Assembly: GCA_049324875.1 (NCBI GenBank)
Contig: JBMONC010000049.1
Span: 22,787 to 86,786 of the forward strand
DNA from: JAWLHU01 sp049324875
GTDB taxonomy: Bacteria; Bacillota; Sulfobacillia; Symbiobacteriales; Symbiobacteriaceae
Length of the DNA: 64,000 nucleotides
Direction of reading: 5' to 3'
Shown here in pieces: positions 8,991-15,308 of this stretch (position 1 is its first letter; each line of letters opens with the position of its first letter). Made by a program: the position numbers and the translations under genes. The notes under the pieces are model-generated. The model was given only the letters and a program-made list of their open reading frames with translations, was not told the origin of the DNA and did no database searches.

Positions 8991-9490
8991 CACCCCCTCT
9001 GCTCTACCGTTGGTCTCCTCTGCCTGCTGTTGGGGCGGCTCACCCCCTCCGGCCCTCGCCAGAGGGGGCTCCGCCACCCGGATCCGGGGCCAGCATCATG
9101 TGCGCTTCATCGGGCACCACATCAGCCGTGGCCGCATCCTCCTGTTCATAGCGGCAGGAGTCACCTCACCCGAGCCCTCTGCGCTGTCTATTGGGGTTGG
9201 CGGTGGTAGTCCACTAACCAGCGGCCTCTGCCGCAACTGCCCGGATACCGTCCCCCGCCCGGTCGACTCGGGCGGGGGCTGTCGCATCCGTTACATGCTA
9301 GATCGGTCCTCTCGTTCTCGAGGTGGCCCCGGTTATAAGCCGTCGGGGGCGGACGGCCTCCTCTCACGAGGGATACCGGGCGACCTCCTGCGTTCCCGGT
9401 CCACGCCCACCCTGCGGCCAGAGGGCTGTCCGCCCTGATGCCTACCCCATACGGACGTTCTCACGGGGCGTGGGTGGCCCAGGGGGCCAG
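8991..9490. other. 500-bp stretch without a confident gene
   Basis: No frame here has both a good start and a convincing protein. A leftward frame at 9096-9287 (63 aa) has only a distant GAGAGG. Another leftward frame ending near 9035 reads protein-like (EQEDAATADVVPDEAHMM) but lacks a well-placed start. One or two very small early proteins may be encoded; I cannot choose between them. Confidence 0.4.
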
Positions 9491-9703
9491 CTAGCCGTAT
9501 TCCGTCTGCCAGGGTCGGGTGACCGACCTGTCATCGGTTACGGTTGGCCCGGGTGGGCCGCCGGGCCGTGGGGCCGGCCTGCCGTCGTTGGCCGCTGCTC
9601 GGTGTGCCCAGTCGAGCTCCCCGGTCAGGCCAGCAGGGAGCCCCCGAGCCGTGAGGCCCAGGAGCAGGATCGGGACCAGGTGCACGGCCAGGATCCAGAT
9701 CAC
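9491..9703 (-). CDS. Small hypothetical membrane protein, 70 aa
   Basis: GTG start at 9703 after GGGAGGTGGGG. The N terminus is a hydrophobic helix (IWILAVHLVPILLLGL), followed by a polar, Pro/Arg-rich tail. Looks like a small phage membrane protein. Compositional bias of the tail limits confidence. Confidence 0.45.
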   Translation of the reverse strand: MIWILAVHLVPILLLGLTARGLPAGLTGELDWAHRAAANDGRPAPRPGGPPGPTVTDDRSVTRPWQTEYG

Positions 9704-9733
9704 GGAACCCCACCTCCCTCGGGGACCAGCGGA

Positions 9734-10012
9734 TCAGCGGAGCCGGGATCTAGCCACCTCTCGAACTGCCGTCGGGACTGGCGGGCGGTTTCCCCATGTC
9801 AGGAGGTCCGCGGTGCCCCTCCATCCCTGATGCCACCGCACCGCATGCCACCCGTAATGGTCCTCGGTGTCATGGCTGTCACCGGTCTCGCTGCCGCTGG
9901 TCCGGGCGGCGACTGCCCGGGCGCCAGGAACCCCCTGGGGTGTGGTCCCCGAGAGCTCACAGGGGTCGCCGTCCGGCCACCGGCAGCCAGGTGCCCCGGT
10001 GGGGGTGGTCAT
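9734..10012 (-). CDS. Hypothetical protein, 92 aa
   Basis: Its ATG overlaps the stop codon of the CodY-like gene as ATGA, which points to translational coupling. The product is rich in Gly, Thr, Trp and charged residues (HDTEDHYGWHAVRWHQGW), with no known motif. The coupling is the main argument that it is real. Confidence 0.4.
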   Translation of the reverse strand: MTTPTGAPGCRWPDGDPCELSGTTPQGVPGARAVAARTSGSETGDSHDTEDHYGWHAVRWHQGWRGTADLLTWGNRPPVPTAVREVARSRLR

Positions 10013-10428
10013 GCCACCCGGCGGTTGAATCCCTTCATCCGCTCCCGCAGGGCCCGGGCGGTCACCCCACCCTTGAACCGGATGTGGGTCCCCTTCATGC
10101 CCAGGGAGCGAGCCTCAATCACGCCCGCCGACTCCAGCTTCCGCAGGGCGGTGACGATCACCGATCGGGTGATGCTGGCCCGGTCGGCCACCTTGGAGGC
10201 GACCAGCAGGCCGCCCGTCTCCTCCGGCAGAGCCGCCACCACCTCAGCAAGGGCCTGATGCTCCGAGTAGCTGAGGGTGCGCAGGGCACTGGTCACCGGA
10301 TCATGGGCCTCGCCGAGGGCCTTCTCCACCTCCGCCAGCAGGGTGTCGAGACGGTCGACGGCCGCCGAGCCGGAACGGAGCTCCTCACGCATCTGCCGAA
10401 CACGCTCCAACAGGGTCTGGTCCTGCAT
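10009..10428 (-). CDS. CodY-type winged-helix regulator without GAF domain
   Basis: 139 aa, ATG at 10428 behind GAGGAGG. Residues 1-45 form a charged helix (LLERVRQMREEL ... LLAEVEKAL). Residues about 50-125 match the C-terminal DNA-binding domain of CodY closely: LSYSEHQAL, LLVASKVADR, ITRSVIVTALRKLESAGVIE, RSLGMKGTHIRFKG. The GAF sensor that binds branched-chain amino acids in host CodY is absent, and no GTP-binding region is seen. Early-operon position suggests expression after induction. It could bind the host CodY sites or a phage operator; neither is shown. Confidence 0.8.
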   Translation of the reverse strand: MQDQTLLERVRQMREELRSGSAAVDRLDTLLAEVEKALGEAHDPVTSALRTLSYSEHQALAEVVAALPEETGGLLVASKVADRASITRSVIVTALRKLESAGVIEARSLGMKGTHIRFKGGVTARALRERMKGFNRRVA

Positions 10429-10636
10429 CTGATCTGCCTCCTCTGGTGTCGTTTGCGGCCTCGCTGCCGCTGGACTGGACCATCGATGCCTCGGCCCTCT
10501 CGGGCAATCTTTACGTGGGGCTGGTTACCCACCCGTCGCCCTGCCCGTCTCTGTCAGGAGGCCCGGTCACCCGTGTTCTCCCTGCCCAGGCCCTCATCGG
10601 AATCGATGATCCAGTCCACCAGCAGCCAGGCTGGTG

Positions 10637-11191
10637 TCAGCCGAACAGGGTCGCCTGCTGCGGCTGGTCGTCATCATCTCGCTCCCCGCCCCGCCGCCGG
10701 CGGGCGATGCGCCCCGAGATCCGGCGCCGGTCCTCGTCATGGAGCCGGGCGGCCTCGGCGGCACTGCCCTTGTGCGGAGTGGTCATCGGCCGGTCCTCCA
10801 GCGGGCGAACCTCCCGGGGTTTGCCGTCCAGGGTCGGGACCAGCCAGAACTCGAAATCGTGGGGCTGGGGCGGGCCGGCGCATTCGTCCCGGTGGGCGGC
10901 GAACCAGCCGTAGGCCTGTCCCTCGCCGGGGAGCAGGGCGCCCCTTGTTCGCTTCCATTCCCGGTGGGGCAGCACCGGCTGACCTTGGACCATGAACCGG
11001 TTGGTGGCGGCCGTCGCCAGCTGTTCGTTGAGCGCCCGGATCGCCTGGGGGACCAGCCACCGCCCACCGACCGGCACCGGATACCCGTGGGACTCGGCGT
11101 TGGCCCGGTAGAGGTCCCAGGCCTCGGCCTTGGTTTCTGCCCAGAGGCCCTCGACAGGGGGCGGCGGACCGTTGAAACCTGAGGCGTTCAT
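10637..11191 (-). CDS. Hypothetical protein with C-terminal clamp-binding-like motif
   Basis: 184 aa, ATG at 11191 overlapping the upstream stop as ATGA and preceded by GGGGAGGG. The body contains WDLYRANAESHGYPVPVGG and HDFEFWLVPTLDGKP; the last 45 residues are basic, then acidic, and end DDQPQQATLFG. The end fits the QxxLF pentapeptide that binds the beta sliding clamp, which would tie the protein to the replisome. Family unknown; the motif is short and could be chance. Confidence 0.6.
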   Translation of the reverse strand: MNASGFNGPPPPVEGLWAETKAEAWDLYRANAESHGYPVPVGGRWLVPQAIRALNEQLATAATNRFMVQGQPVLPHREWKRTRGALLPGEGQAYGWFAAHRDECAGPPQPHDFEFWLVPTLDGKPREVRPLEDRPMTTPHKGSAAEAARLHDEDRRRISGRIARRRRGGERDDDDQPQQATLFG

Positions 11192-11511
11192 GCGACCCTC
11201 CCCGGACGGGGGGCTCCAGTTCCGGGGTCGTGGTAACCGATCAGTTGCAGCTCAATCGGCCGGAGCAGGCAGACCCACACAACACCTCGGTGCTCTACCT
11301 GCACCTGCCAGTACTCGCCGTTGCGGCGAAATCCGGGCTCCAAGCAGTTCTCCTGCAGCAGGTCCGCCAGTTGATCGGGTTGCACATGAACCCAGGGCAG
11401 TGGGTCGCTCGCCAGAGTCTGAACCGACAGAATGCCCAACCGCTGGAGATCCTGGACGGTGGCGATAATCCTGTCTACGTCCGCCGGGGTCCAGGGCTGT
11501 CTCGCCTGCAT
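11188..11511 (-). CDS. Hypothetical protein, 107 aa
   Basis: ATG at 11511 chosen because AGGAGG sits 8 bases upstream; a GTG at 11520 overlaps that site and is less likely. The product (MQARQPWTPADVDRIIATVQ ... LQLIGYHDPGTGAPRPG) shows no motif I know. Overlaps the next gene by ATGA, so the two are co-translated. Confidence 0.6.
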   Translation of the reverse strand: MQARQPWTPADVDRIIATVQDLQRLGILSVQTLASDPLPWVHVQPDQLADLLQENCLEPGFRRNGEYWQVQVEHRGVVWVCLLRPIELQLIGYHDPGTGAPRPGRVA

Positions 11512-11523
11512 CGTGCTCACCTC

Positions 11524-11778
11524 CTACGCCGTCAGCGCCGCAGCCGGGGCCGGCGGCAGGGGATCGGTGTCGGGACCGGGGCGCCGGCGCCGCCGGACCC
11601 GCAGGGCGTCGATGCTGTAGATCTCGCCGGAGGCGGTGCGAACCTGACGCTCACCCTCCGGGCCGATCCGGCCGCTGACCACCATCTCGTCGAACTCACT
11701 CTCCAGGCGCCGCAGCGCCAGCCGGTCCGCCCTACTCAGCGGATACGGGAACCGCACCAGGTTCGGGCTCACGTTCAT
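11524..11778 (-). CDS. Hypothetical protein, 84 aa
   Basis: ATG at 11778 with GAGGAGG 9 bases upstream. The first half is helical (LSRADRLALRRLESEFDEMV); the C-terminal part is basic (RVRRRRRPGPD) and ends in an Ala/Pro tail. It may bind nucleic acid, judging only from charge. Family unknown. Confidence 0.6.
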   Translation of the reverse strand: MNVSPNLVRFPYPLSRADRLALRRLESEFDEMVVSGRIGPEGERQVRTASGEIYSIDALRVRRRRRPGPDTDPLPPAPAAALTA

Positions 11779-11843
11779 GCTCGCTACCTCCTCAGAGTGA
11801 TGTGGGGGGCTTGTCCACCCCGGCCAGGGCGGCCGGGTCAAGG

Positions 11844-12011
11844 CTACTGGGCATTGCTGGCCTGTGTCGTACCGGACTTCGTCTTGGCCTCCTCCGCCAG
11901 AAGGCGCCGGACGATCCGTGCAACCGGCTGCGCCATGCGGCGCTGGATCTCAACCTTGCGCTCTTCTGGTATCAGCCCCAAACGCAGGTCCAGCGTCGTG
12001 TAAGTCGGCAT
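11844..12011 (-). CDS. Hypothetical protein, 55 aa
   Basis: ATG at 12011 with CAGGAGGTGG upstream. Small and basic, mainly one helix (LIPEERKVEIQRRMAQPVAR IVRRLLAEEA) and a polar tail. Too short for assignment; spacing and SD support it as a gene of the early operon. Confidence 0.55.
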   Translation of the reverse strand: MPTYTTLDLRLGLIPEERKVEIQRRMAQPVARIVRRLLAEEAKTKSGTTQASNAQ

Positions 12012-12052
12012 CCGGTCCACCTCCTGCGGTATCTCTATGCAGAGCGGACTTG

Positions 12053-12241
12053 TCAGGCGGCGGTGGGCGACGCCTCGTCTGCCGGGGGTTGGGTCCAATC
12101 GCCGTTGATTCGCCGGGCGACCTTGAGCCACTGTCTCTCGATAGACTCGGCCAACCGATCATCACCCGCAGCGATTGCAGCGGAATACGCCTGCGCCAGA
12201 TAATCGTTGCACTCCCGGAGCTTCCGTGGATCCCCCGTCAT
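12053..12241 (-). CDS. First gene of the leftward early operon, 62 aa
   Basis: ATG at 12241 (MTGDPRKLRECNDYLAQ) with GGAGGTGG 7 bases upstream; an upstream ATG at 12307 would lie inside the promoter and is rejected. A helical, charged protein with a C-terminal Pro/Glu tail. As the first gene after the repressor-controlled promoter it may be an early regulator, but no DNA-binding motif is visible. Confidence 0.55.
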   Translation of the reverse strand: MTGDPRKLRECNDYLAQAYSAAIAAGDDRLAESIERQWLKVARRINGDWTQPPADEASPTAA

Positions 12242-12271
12242 GATTGCCACCTCCAGCGATGCTCTGTCATC

Positions 12272-12301
12272 AATATATCGCATTAAGCGATAACTGGTCA
12301 A
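12272..12301 (-). promoter_or_regulatory. Leftward early (lytic-side) promoter
   Basis: TTGACC (12296-12301) and TATATT (12272-12277), 18 bp apart on the minus strand: a near-consensus sigma-A promoter facing the early operon. Operator 12276-12292 fills the spacer, so repressor binding would block it. Confidence 0.75.
12276..12292. promoter_or_regulatory. Operator 1 (palindrome in early promoter)
   Basis: TATCGC-ATTAA-GCGATA, perfect 6-bp arms, lying between the -35 and -10 of the leftward promoter. A further TATCGC half-site lies at 12310-12315. Probable binding site for the repressor encoded at 12422. Confidence 0.65.
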
Positions 12302-12363
12302 CGTCATTTTATCGCTTTTCCTGTGCCGAGTTTTCGGCGCTCCTTCGCTGATGGGGGATGGTA

Positions 12364-12393
12364 TTGCCTATAGCGATAGGCGTGTGATAGACT
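12364..12393 (+). promoter_or_regulatory. Repressor promoter
   Basis: TTGCCT (12364-12369), 18 bp, TAGACT (12388-12393), about 28 bp before the repressor ATG. Operator 2 overlaps the -35 and the spacer, which would give autoregulation. Confidence 0.55.
12367..12380. promoter_or_regulatory. Operator 2
   Basis: CCTATAGCGATAGG, palindromic arms CCTAT/ATAGG around AGCG. Its core TATAGCGATA recurs exactly at 14091-14100. Confidence 0.65.
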
Positions 12394-12421
12394 GACGGTG
12401 ACTCCACGAGGAGGGCTGGAT

Positions 12422-13042
12422 ATGTCGATAGGCAGCTCGATCAGGGCGCTTCGCACTGCCAAAGGTTGGACGACCACCGAGTTGGCAGAGAAGGCAAACA
12501 TGAGCCAGAGCTACATCTCGGAGATCGAAAACGGGAAAAAGCCCGGGCGCTCCGCTTTGGAGAAGCTCGCCCAGGCTTTGGGGGTCCCTGTTGCGACTCT
12601 GTGGGAGGGTGTCCCTTCAGACTCCCTTGCATGGTTCTGGCGCAGTAGGTTTGCCACTCTCCGACCGAGCGAGATTATCGCGTTTCGGAGCGAGACAGTG
12701 GCCCAACGCGCTTTGTGGGCTGTCCGGCAACTGCTGGCCGCCTTCCCGGTTCATCAACTGGAGGACCGGCTGGGCATGACTCAGCAGATGCTATCCGACC
12801 TGGTGGCCGGTCGGAACGAGGTGTCTAACTGGACCATCGACCAGTTGGTGCAGAAGGCGGACGTACCAGTCAACTTCCTCCTGAACGGCGATGTGGGGCC
12901 GATTGACGAACTGCTGCGAAAACTCCTTACCGATGAGCACTGTGCTGCTTGGCTCCTGCTCTTCGAGAAGGCTAATTCACACGGGATTCCACCGGATGTC
13001 ATGGAACGCCTATTGGAGACGGTCCTGACGTTCAAGAAATAA
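12422..13042 (+). CDS. XRE-family repressor of the element
   Basis: 206 aa; ATG at 12422 chosen for GAGGAGGG upstream. Residues 1-65 are a cro/C1-type HTH (SIRALRTAKGWTTTELAEKA, NMSQSYISEIENGKK, LEKLAQALGVPVATLWEG). The rest, about 140 residues, is helical with a second HTH-like segment (LEDRLGMTQQMLSDLVAGRN). No Ser/Lys LexA-type self-cleavage site is evident, so induction probably needs a partner such as a protease or the TPR protein encoded opposite. Divergent from the early operon, convergent with the TPR-peptide operon. Confidence 0.85.
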   Translation: MSIGSSIRALRTAKGWTTTELAEKANMSQSYISEIENGKKPGRSALEKLAQALGVPVATLWEGVPSDSLAWFWRSRFATLRPSEIIAFRSETVAQRALWAVRQLLAAFPVHQLEDRLGMTQQMLSDLVAGRNEVSNWTIDQLVQKADVPVNFLLNGDVGPIDELLRKLLTDEHCAAWLLLFEKANSHGIPPDVMERLLETVLTFKK

Positions 13043-13064
13043 CCCCCTGGAAGCCCAGGGGGTT
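13041..13064. terminator. Bidirectional terminator between repressor and peptide gene
   Basis: Perfect 10-bp stem (AACCCCCTGG / CCAGGGGGTT) with a 4-base loop; ATTTCTT follows on the plus strand, and the repressor stop codon overlaps the first bases. It closes the repressor gene and probably the convergent peptide operon too. Confidence 0.8.
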
Positions 13065-13073
13065 ATTTCTTGC

Positions 13074-13208
13074 CTACGGGTCGGTTGACGTGCTGGTTGC
13101 AGGCGGGGAATCGGGGGTTACTCCACCGCCCGTGCCGTCGGCCAGGACAGGAAGCGAGGAGACCAGGGCCAGAAGCACGGCCAGCACCAGAATAGCAAGC
13201 CTCTTCAC
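13074..13208 (-). CDS. Exported signalling pre-peptide (Phr/AimP-like), 44 aa
   Basis: GTG at 13208 with AGGAGGG 7 bases upstream, 21 bases after the stop of the TPR gene on the same strand. The product has a textbook signal peptide: VKR, then LAILVLAVLLALVSSLPVLA, with a likely cleavage after VLA. A short polar tail follows, starting DGTGGGV and ending PPATSTSTDP. Length, secretion signal and position behind a TPR gene match Phr and AimP precursors of RRNPP systems. The mature peptide cannot be fixed from sequence; it is probably cut from the C-terminal part. Confidence 0.65.
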   Translation of the reverse strand: MKRLAILVLAVLLALVSSLPVLADGTGGGVTPDSPPATSTSTDP

Positions 13209-13229
13209 CGGTATCCCTCCTCTCTGGTA

Positions 13230-14066
13230 CTACCCAGCGATTCTCACCCTGAGCGCCGTTATGGCGTCGATGAGTTCCAGGTCCTTCATGGAGCTGGTCA
13301 CGGCCAGCTTACGGGCCTCCTCGGCCAGGAGAGCCGCACTCCACTGCGCTCCGTTGTGCAGGGCGCAGAGAGCCTCAACATAGCGACTGCGAGCCTCGTC
13401 AACCCGATCGAGCGGGCCGTAGTGGCCGGCTCGAACAGCCCTGACTAACTCCTCGGCTGTGGTCACGTCGCCTCGGGTAACCGTGACCTCGGCCTGGAGG
13501 AGGCGCGCCTTCGGAATGTACGGAGCATAGGTCACACGACCCAGGGCCCGCTCGGCCTCATCCAGATCCCCGAGCAACCAGCACAGCCGAGCCGTAGACA
13601 GCTGTGCCCACGCCCTGCTCTGGGCCTGGTCTGGATCCGCGAACAACTCTTCGGCCTCCGCAAACAGGGGCAGCGCAGAGGGATCCCTGTGCCGGAGGAG
13701 GACACGCCCCTTCAGCATCAGCCAATAGGCCCTCAATACCCCCGGCATGGGCAACCGTTCCCAGTCATCCAGAGTGGCGGGGAGCTCTGTCATCAATCCA
13801 AGGTCATACTGACAGAGCGCCAGGCACTGCATCAGGACGGACCGTCTGGCATCACTCATATCCCGGCTCAGGGCCGCTTGGCAGGTCTGCATGGCCTCTG
13901 CAGGCCTAGACTCTGCCCGCTGGGCATGCGCTAGGACATAGGCGATTCTGGACCTACCGTCAGGATCCAATTCGTTACCGGACAGGATCTCCTCACAGCG
14001 GGGAATGCGCTCCCTGGCAGGCAGGGCCATGAGGTTCTTAACAAGCTGGTCAACCGCTGCAGGCAT
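13230..14066 (-). CDS. TPR protein, candidate peptide receptor
   Basis: 278 aa from ATG 14066 (GGAGG 8 bases upstream; the GTGs further up lie over that site). Almost entirely paired helices of tetratricopeptide type: PAEAMQTCQAALSRD, ALPLFAEAEELF, ARLCWLLGDLDEAERALGRV, EVTVTRGDVTTAEELVRAV, AALLAEEARKL. There is no N-terminal HTH, unlike AimR or PlcR, so it would act like Rap by binding another protein, perhaps the repressor encoded opposite. Transcribed from a strong promoter covered by operator 3 and followed by the exported peptide gene. Confidence 0.7.
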   Translation of the reverse strand: MPAAVDQLVKNLMALPARERIPRCEEILSGNELDPDGRSRIAYVLAHAQRAESRPAEAMQTCQAALSRDMSDARRSVLMQCLALCQYDLGLMTELPATLDDWERLPMPGVLRAYWLMLKGRVLLRHRDPSALPLFAEAEELFADPDQAQSRAWAQLSTARLCWLLGDLDEAERALGRVTYAPYIPKARLLQAEVTVTRGDVTTAEELVRAVRAGHYGPLDRVDEARSRYVEALCALHNGAQWSAALLAEEARKLAVTSSMKDLELIDAITALRVRIAG

Positions 14067-14089
14067 ATGATCCGCCTCCACCACTTCGC

Positions 14090-14101
14090 CTATAGCGATA
14101 G
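14090..14101. promoter_or_regulatory. Operator 3, at the TPR-peptide promoter
   Basis: CTATAGCGATAG just downstream of the -10 of the TPR promoter, identical in its core to operator 2. Places the TPR-peptide operon under the same repressor. Confidence 0.65.
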
Positions 14102-14113
14102 TTTCTACCTGAC

Positions 14114-14143
14114 ACTATAACGCTTCCTGCGATTGATCGTCAA
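14114..14143 (-). promoter_or_regulatory. Promoter of the TPR-peptide operon
   Basis: TTGACG (14138-14143), 18 bp, TATAGT (14114-14119) on the minus strand, about 50 bp before the TPR start. Strong match to sigma-A. Confidence 0.65.
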
Positions 14144-14172
14144 GCTGTTGTTCCTCTCCCCGAACACAATAC

Positions 14173-14186
14173 CAAACATGTGTTCG
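14173..14186. promoter_or_regulatory. LexA (SOS)-box-like site
   Basis: CAAACATGTGTTCG differs by one base from the Gram-positive LexA consensus CGAACRNRYGTTCG. It lies about 30 bp upstream of the TPR operon -35, so a direct effect on that promoter is uncertain. The site also sits inside a wider inverted repeat, CGAACACA (14161-14168) / TGTGTTCG (14179-14186). Apart from this site and the promoter, 14102-14433 shows no gene. Confidence 0.45.
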
Positions 14187-14433
14187 TGAAGCAAGGGCCG
14201 AACCCTGAGACAATTCCCATTCCTTTTCTATCTTCCATACCCCGGGGTTTCGACATGTCTGTCGATTGAACACCAAAGTTGTAACACATTTATTGGACGA
14301 AATGGATGATTTTCATACAAAGCGAATTTCATTATCCACACGAACCATGCTTCCGTCAATATGGCTTGCGTAGCCAAAATCGTTGCTCTTACAATCTGCC
14401 CATTTGACCAACTCGTGGCCGGCAGATTAGAAA

Positions 14434-14455
14434 GGCCGCCCGATTGCGGGCGGCC
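14434..14455 (-). terminator. Terminator of the lipoprotein gene
   Basis: Perfect 9-bp stem GGCCGCCCG / CGGGCGGCC with loop ATTG, followed in the reading direction by TTTCT. It lies 31 bp beyond the lipoprotein stop. Confidence 0.65.
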
Positions 14456-14486
14456 ACATGTAGGTGTTGGTCGGGCATCGCTGCGA

Positions 14487-15017
14487 CTAATCCAACTTGA
14501 TAATCGCCTGCCCGAAGCCCATGAGGTTCGGTTCAAACAGCAACTCGAGGCCCTTGGCGTGTTCGGGGACTTCAAACGCCAGTTCACCACGCATCTTCCG
14601 GCCAGGAGCTACCTCGCCGTCCAGACTCCCCTTTGCGTCGGGATAGATCGTGATGTTGTGTTGGTAACCGTCGCCGTCCTGCAACTTGAACATGAGCAAC
14701 GACGATATGGCGGCCGGCTTGTCACCGATGTTCTCCACAGTGGCGTTCACCAGCACGTAGACGTTCCCGTCCTTGGCCCTCACGAAACCCTCGCCCTTCG
14801 TCGTCCGGACGCTGTTCACGGTGAACTGCAGGTCGCCCATCTTGATCGTGTCGCCCACTGCGAAGACCTGGGGCTGCGGCCTCTCTGATCGCGCCTGGCC
14901 ACCGTCAGGAGCTGCTGATCCCGCTCCTTCGACCTTCTGCGGGACAGTGGTTCCGCCACAGGCCGTCAAAGTCAGGATCGCAACCAACCCTAATCCTAAG
15001 AGTCCAATCCGCCGCAT
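14487..15017 (-). CDS. DUF4352-type lipoprotein
   Basis: 176 aa, ATG 15017 with GGAGGAG upstream. N terminus MRRIGLLGLGLVAILTLTAC is a lipoprotein signal with lipobox LTAC. A short linker follows, then an Ig-like DUF4352 domain (VGDTIKMGDLQFTV, VLVNATVENIGDKPA, ELAFEVPEHAKGLELLFEP). Such lipoproteins are common near repressor and integrase genes of Gram-positive prophages; some block superinfection at the membrane. That role is inferred from context. Divergent from the recombinase. Confidence 0.75.
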   Translation of the reverse strand: MRRIGLLGLGLVAILTLTACGGTTVPQKVEGAGSAAPDGGQARSERPQPQVFAVGDTIKMGDLQFTVNSVRTTKGEGFVRAKDGNVYVLVNATVENIGDKPAAISSLLMFKLQDGDGYQHNITIYPDAKGSLDGEVAPGRKMRGELAFEVPEHAKGLELLFEPNLMGFGQAIIKLD

Positions 15018-15086
15018 CGCTTCTCCTCCGCTTCTCAAAACAGGCTTCTCGGCAACAAATCAAGTACCATGTCGAAATCTGCCGGA

Positions 15087-15110
15087 CTATGTGATTACTT
15101 GCTATGTGAT
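15087..15110. repeat. Direct repeat between lipoprotein and recombinase genes
   Basis: CTATGTGAT occurs at 15087-15095 and 15102-15110 (15-bp period) in the AT-rich divergent intergenic region. A likely regulator or recombinase accessory site; no protein can be named. Confidence 0.4.
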
Positions 15111-15192
15111 CATATATCCTCAAGGCCGATAGTACTGCATTTTTGCAGGATTTACAAGTCTGCAACATCTGTGGTGAGCCCTGCTGTACGGG

Positions 15193-15221
15193 TTTCTCGG
15201 GCTGTCAGATCATGGTATAAT
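15193..15221 (+). promoter_or_regulatory. Recombinase promoter (extended -10)
   Basis: TGG-TATAAT with the -10 at 15216-15221, a perfect extended -10, and a weak -35 (TTTCTC, 15193-15198). Confidence 0.6.
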
Positions 15222-15260
15222 GACGCTACTCTGACACCGACCTGTGAGGAGAGTGGCAGT

Positions 15261-15308
15261 ATGGATGCTGGCAACCGTGTGAATCAGGGGGGAGATGTAT
15301 CTGGCTAG
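15261..15308 (+). CDS. 15-codon leader frame overlapping the recombinase start
   Basis: ATG at 15261 after GAGGAGAG; it encodes MDAGNRVNQGGDVSG and stops at 15308, 14 bases past the recombinase ATG. The recombinase has only a very close purine stretch as SD, so translation of this frame could set its expression by coupling. It may also be chance. Confidence 0.35.
   Translation: MDAGNRVNQGGDVSG

Noticed and set aside
9096..9287. 63-codon leftward frame in the phage early region
   Set aside because: No well-placed ribosome site and Pro/Arg-rich shadow-like composition.
14228..14590. 120-codon leftward frame covering the lipoprotein 3' end and intergenic DNA
   Set aside because: Runs through a terminator hairpin and overlaps the lipoprotein in another frame.
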